DNA of 64,000 bases from Candidatus Nitrosopumilus sp. (GTDB lineage: Archaea > Thermoproteota > Nitrososphaeria > Nitrososphaerales > Nitrosopumilaceae). The stretch is taken from contig JAOTVS010000002.1 of NCBI GenBank assembly GCA_029863275.1, positions 1 to 64,000 of the forward strand. The letters are read 5' to 3'. A program made the translations under genes and the position numbers. The stretch's first letter is position 1. Every line of letters starts with the position of its first letter. The notes beneath the pieces are model-generated. The model was not told the DNA's origin. It saw only the letters and a program-made list of their open reading frames with translations, and ran no database searches. This document shows positions 59,823 to 64,000 of this stretch, piece after piece.

Positions 59823-60953
59823 TTAGAAGATACAAAAACCTCTTGAAAATGGCATACAAATATTCTCAGGAATAGGAATACACAAAACAGCCAAAGCAAC
59901 TATTCCAAGATAAGCTAATTTTCGATTTCTTGATATGGGTGACATATCATCTAAGGGATTTGCACTAATACCTCTCCTGCTCAAGAAGTAAATCATTATT
60001 GCAGCAAACTCAAATCCGATTATTGCCAGAACTACAAGACTCGCATAAGTACTATATTTATGCCATTTTGCTCCAAAAAAAGTTCTTGCCATATGACCTC
60101 CATCTAATTGCCAAGCTGGCATTAAGTTTAAAAAAGTTATAAAAAATCCAATCCATGATGCCCACAAGACAGGAGTAAGTATCACCTCATTTTCAGGACC
60201 TCCTTTACCAAATAGAGAAAGTGATCCTGTCATAAATAATGGCTCACCAAAAGAAAATTCTATTAAATTATTTTCTTCATGTAGTTGTAAAGCTAAATCT
60301 GATTCTATTACTGGAGCAGTATATGCTCCATATAATGAGACGACTACTGCAATAACTAATCCTGCAATAGGCCCAGCAATTGCAACATCAAATAATATCT
60401 TCCTGTTAATCATCGGCCCTTTTGGTATGATCAGTGCGCCAAAAGTCGGAAGGAACCCAAACACCGGTATTCCAGGTATGAAATATGGCCAGGTTGTCTT
60501 TAAGCCATGTATTTTAGCTGCAATCATGTGACCCAACTCATGAATTCCAAGAATCCCCAAAAGAGATAATGTGTAAATTACCGCCATTTCTGAAGGTTTA
60601 CCAATGTCTATGTTTGGTATTGCATTGACCCCGAGTGTCCTGTAAAACCCGTCAATCATCACAAAAATAACTACAACCGCAAACAATATCCTAGGAATCC
60701 ATGGCGAGCTCAACCATTTTCGTTTCTTTCTGGGAGGAAATTTTTGAATTATAATGTAATTCTCATTACCCATTCGTTCAAGCTTTCCCAAATAATCAAG
60801 ATCTTGAAGTCGTCTTGCTAAATCTTCAAATTTTGATTTAAAGTCGTGATCCTCGATTTTAAATTCTAATGAATAGGTTTCTTTTGTAAATTTACTAACA
60901 TTAAACATTGAATTTACTAGGGATATGACAACCTCAGTTCTTGAATCATCCAT
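59823..60953 (-). CDS. site-2-protease-type M50 metallopeptidase
   Basis: GIHELGHMIAAKIHG (HExxH), LMPAWQLDGGHMAR. Confidence 0.92.
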   Translation of the reverse strand: MDDSRTEVVISLVNSMFNVSKFTKETYSLEFKIEDHDFKSKFEDLARRLQDLDYLGKLERMGNENYIIIQKFPPRKKRKWLSSPWIPRILFAVVVIFVMIDGFYRTLGVNAIPNIDIGKPSEMAVIYTLSLLGILGIHELGHMIAAKIHGLKTTWPYFIPGIPVFGFLPTFGALIIPKGPMINRKILFDVAIAGPIAGLVIAVVVSLYGAYTAPVIESDLALQLHEENNLIEFSFGEPLFMTGSLSLFGKGGPENEVILTPVLWASWIGFFITFLNLMPAWQLDGGHMARTFFGAKWHKYSTYASLVVLAIIGFEFAAIMIYFLSRRGISANPLDDMSPISRNRKLAYLGIVALAVLCIPIPENICMPFSRGFCIF

Positions 60954-61213
60954 TCTAAATACTCTATATCTTTCTGATAAATGGCTTTGTGATAAATAAT
61001 TAGTTCTTTCAAATTATGCGTCCTCTAAAAAACACTTGAAAATCAATTCAGGGAATGAACAAATTTGAATATTTTTAGTTGAAAATAGTTTTTTCCTAGA
61101 TTACAGTCTAAAATTCTACTAAAAATAGGCTGGAATTACAAGAGAAAACGTGAAATTTTGTAATATTTTAAATATAAAATAAAATTAAATATCAACAGGA
61201 GATTCCAATAACT

Positions 61214-61714
61214 ATGCAGGTAATTCTTAGACAGTTAGATGATTGTATTATTCGTAGAGCCAGTCCAAGTGATTTGATACCTGTTATGGAAATTAATCTA
61301 AAAACCTTGCCGGAGCATTATTCTGATTATTTTTATGAAAGCCTGCTTTCAGAAGTTCCTGAGGCATTTATTGTAGCAGAGATTAATGGAAAACACGTGG
61401 GCTATATTATGTGCAAAACAGAATATGGGTTTTCTAATTTTAAGAAATTAGGATTTGTAAAAAAAGGCCACGTAGTATCGATTGCCGTACTTGAAGAATA
61501 TCGAAAAAGAGGAATTGGAAAAGCTATAGTTGAAGAATCTACAAACGGTATTAAACTAAAAAAGTGTGATGAATTCTACCTTGAAGTAAGATGTAGCAAT
61601 ACTGAGGCTGTAAAATTATATGAAAAATTAGGATTCGAAATTAAACAACAACTTAACGCATACTATCGTGATGGTGAGGATGCATATCTAATGGCAATTG
61701 AATTGAACAAGTAG
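61214..61714 (+). CDS. GNAT N-acetyltransferase (RimI/Ard1-like)
   Basis: VSIAVLEEYRKRGIGKAIVEE, EVRCSNTEAVKLYEKLGFE. Confidence 0.9.
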   Translation: MQVILRQLDDCIIRRASPSDLIPVMEINLKTLPEHYSDYFYESLLSEVPEAFIVAEINGKHVGYIMCKTEYGFSNFKKLGFVKKGHVVSIAVLEEYRKRGIGKAIVEESTNGIKLKKCDEFYLEVRCSNTEAVKLYEKLGFEIKQQLNAYYRDGEDAYLMAIELNK

Positions 61715-61752
61715 TTCAAACCAATAAATATATCACAACTAATTTTATCGCG

Positions 61753-61971
61753 ATGGACAAACGTAAAGGAACTGGACTTTTAATATTTTTTTTATGTATT
61801 GTTGCATTTTTTATCTACGCATACTTGTTAATGTTATCTGAATGGAGTCCAATAGTTTTACAACTCTCTATTCTGATGATTACAGGAGGAATCCTTGGTG
61901 TAATTGCTTGGATTGGATACGTCATGGCCACTACAAAACCATCTTCTGCAACAATTTCTTCTGACGACTAG
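61753..61971 (+). CDS. small two-helix membrane protein
   Basis: 72 aa, two hydrophobic helices. Confidence 0.55.
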   Translation: MDKRKGTGLLIFFLCIVAFFIYAYLLMLSEWSPIVLQLSILMITGGILGVIAWIGYVMATTKPSSATISSDD

Positions 61972-61972
61972 A

Positions 61973-62809
61973 TTACTTTGAAATTTTTACATCTACAACT
62001 GTTTGATAATATCTAGGCCCTACAGGTCTTACAATTTTTGATTTTAAAATCTCTGATTTAATTGAAGTCACCTCAAGGTAATGCTTTTCAGATAAAATTC
62101 CTGCTTCTGATTTTTTATCAGCGTGAATATGGGAATAATAGTGGATAATTCCACCATCTTTTGTGGTCTTTATTGCAGAATCCAGGAATTCATCAGATCT
62201 TTCAGGGAGAAGCATTAATGTTCTATCTGCTTTATCTCGTAAATCTGCATCAATTATTTTAGATGTTTCTCCGTTAATCGATATGACTTTTCCTAAAAGT
62301 TTGTTTAACTCTATATTTTTTTCACAAAGTTTTGATGCTATTGGATTAATATCAAGACTATAGACAATACATTTTTTCTTTTTTGCTGCCATAATTGAAA
62401 ACATTCCTATACCTGCAAACATGTTGACCATGGTTTCTCCTTCGTGAATTAAATCTGCAATTCTCTCTCTTTCAGTAGATAAACGAGGAGAAAAAAAAAC
62501 ATTTGCAACATCTACAATAAATCTACAGCCAAATTCTTTGTATTCAGTTTCTGTTTTATCTTCACCTGCAAGAATCTCCAGATTTCTGGTTCTAAAGTCA
62601 CCTTCAACTGGTGATGCTTGATAAAAAACACTTTTTACAATTTTTACCTCATCAAGTAGAGTCTCACCTATCAATTTTTTTTTGGATAAAAGTGAATCTG
62701 GAATTCTAACAATAATAATATCTCCAATCTGATCAAAAGCTGAGATCAACTCTTCGCTTTCTTGTGGCGTTAGAATACTTTCTAATGCTTTTTTTAGCAT
62801 TCTTGTCAT
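61973..62809 (-). CDS. Trm5/Taw2-like tRNA methyltransferase
   Basis: FSPRLSTERERIADLI, VNMFAGIGMFSIMAA, VYSLDINP. Confidence 0.82.
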   Translation of the reverse strand: MTRMLKKALESILTPQESEELISAFDQIGDIIIVRIPDSLLSKKKLIGETLLDEVKIVKSVFYQASPVEGDFRTRNLEILAGEDKTETEYKEFGCRFIVDVANVFFSPRLSTERERIADLIHEGETMVNMFAGIGMFSIMAAKKKKCIVYSLDINPIASKLCEKNIELNKLLGKVISINGETSKIIDADLRDKADRTLMLLPERSDEFLDSAIKTTKDGGIIHYYSHIHADKKSEAGILSEKHYLEVTSIKSEILKSKIVRPVGPRYYQTVVDVKISK

Positions 62810-64000
62810 TTCTTATAATAAAAATTACCTGAAATCTTTTGATCTTTATCTAATCTACTTTCTAGTTTGTTTACGCGTGGTCTCAGGGTTCTCTCATCTC
62901 TTCTAAATGTTATATCCAGTGATTTTAGGAATCGATTCATCGCATCAGATTTTGGCATTGGAGATGTAGCATGTCCTTTTAATCCAGATTCGCCCTCAAA
63001 GATAACCATGGAATCTGACACAAGATCCATTAATTGTATGTCGTGATCAATTACAATTGCTGATTTTCCATATGATCGTACAAATTTCTGCAAAAATTTT
63101 GCTACTGCAATTCTATCTTCGACATCTAAAAATGCTGATGGTTCATCTAATGCATAAAGGTCTACTTTTTGTAAAAGGCAAGAAACTACAGCGACTTTTT
63201 GCAATTCTCCCCCTGACAGATTTTTGATAGATTTGTTGTAAAGTTTTTTGATTTTTAATGGATCAACAATTTGTTCTTCTTCCTGACTTCCTTCTATAGG
63301 AGATTCATTTGCCTTATCCAAGATTGCAATCACTTCTACGTCAATATCATTCTCCAGATATTGTGGTTTGAAGGCAATCCTTATTTTCTTGTCAATTTCA
63401 CCTGAATCTGGTTTTAGTGCACCGGCAATCATTTTCATCATGGTTGTTTTTCCAAGAGCGTTGGCACCCATTATGCCTAAGACTTCACCTTTTCGAACAC
63501 TACCAGGTTCAATAGTTAAATCAAAGGAAGAAAATTTTTTCTCAAGTTTTGGATATGTTATAATTTCACTCCCAATTTGAAAATCATCAGTGGATGAAGA
63601 AGAAACATCAAAGGAAAATTTTTTATCTCTAAACCTAACATTTTCAACAGGCAAATATCCTTCAAGAAAAACATTTATTCCAATTTTGGTGGATAACACA
63701 TTTGAAACAATTCCATATGCTGTTGGTTCACCATAAAGCACTTCGATAAAATCACTTAGAAAATCAAGAAGTGTTAGGTCATGTTCTACTACCATTACAC
63801 TTTTTCCTAACTTTGCCAAACTCTGAATTACTCGTGCAACACTAGCTCTTTGAAATACATCATTGTACGATGATGGCTCATCAAAAAAATAAAAATCGGT
63901 ATCTTTTGAGGCAACTGTTGCTATTGCTAATCTTTGTAATTCTCCACCACTAAGCTCTTTAAGATTTTTTTCCATGGAATTTTCTAATCCTAATTGTTTT
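62806..64000 (-). CDS. ABCE1/RNase L inhibitor family ATPase (runs off right edge)
   Basis: LSGGELQRLAIA, GANALGKTTMMK, NLSGGELQKVAVVSCLL, AIVIDHDIQLMDLVSD. Confidence 0.93.
   Translation of the reverse strand, partial: KQLGLENSMEKNLKELSGGELQRLAIATVASKDTDFYFFDEPSSYNDVFQRASVARVIQSLAKLGKSVMVVEHDLTLLDFLSDFIEVLYGEPTAYGIVSNVLSTKIGINVFLEGYLPVENVRFRDKKFSFDVSSSSTDDFQIGSEIITYPKLEKKFSSFDLTIEPGSVRKGEVLGIMGANALGKTTMMKMIAGALKPDSGEIDKKIRIAFKPQYLENDIDVEVIAILDKANESPIEGSQEEEQIVDPLKIKKLYNKSIKNLSGGELQKVAVVSCLLQKVDLYALDEPSAFLDVEDRIAVAKFLQKFVRSYGKSAIVIDHDIQLMDLVSDSMVIFEGESGLKGHATSPMPKSDAMNRFLKSLDITFRRDERTLRPRVNKLESRLDKDQKISGNFYYKK

Overview
This window reads as core chromosome of a marine ammonia-oxidising archaeon (Nitrososphaerota/Thaumarchaeota, Nitrosopumilus-like). 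That placement rests on protein content and AT-rich codon usage; no rRNA is present to confirm it. Main blocks are: hisS and aIF6; a tandem pair of 7Fe-type ferredoxins; replication genes (RFC small subunit divergent from a GINS-MCM-Hel308-GT4 overlapping cluster; RFC large subunit in a second cluster); a sugar-modifying cluster; sdhABCD; argH; hemA; acetyl/propionyl-CoA carboxylase (3HP/4HB cycle type); an 11-subunit complex I operon without NuoEFG; pyrE; an S2P protease; a Trm5-like protein; and ABCE1 at the right edge. Six tRNA genes are readable: Ser-UGA, Ala-GGC, Lys-UUU, Asp-GUC, Glu-UUC and Met-type CAU. I saw no CRISPR array, transposase, integrase or recognisable defence island. The most interesting signals lie outside the ORF track: (i) a near-canonical C/D box sRNA next to pyrE, (ii) a 15-nt intron in the T-loop of tRNA-Glu with a textbook BHB fold, (iii) a decayed SAM-methyltransferase pseudogene, (iv) a tandem 12-bp palindromic operator at the PadR start codon, (v) a palindrome- and GATC-rich divergent region between rfcS and GINS-MCM, and (vi) three unlisted microprotein genes (two zinc-ribbon/DnaJ-like, one Lys-rich). 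All calls come from reading the sequence; no database search was run.
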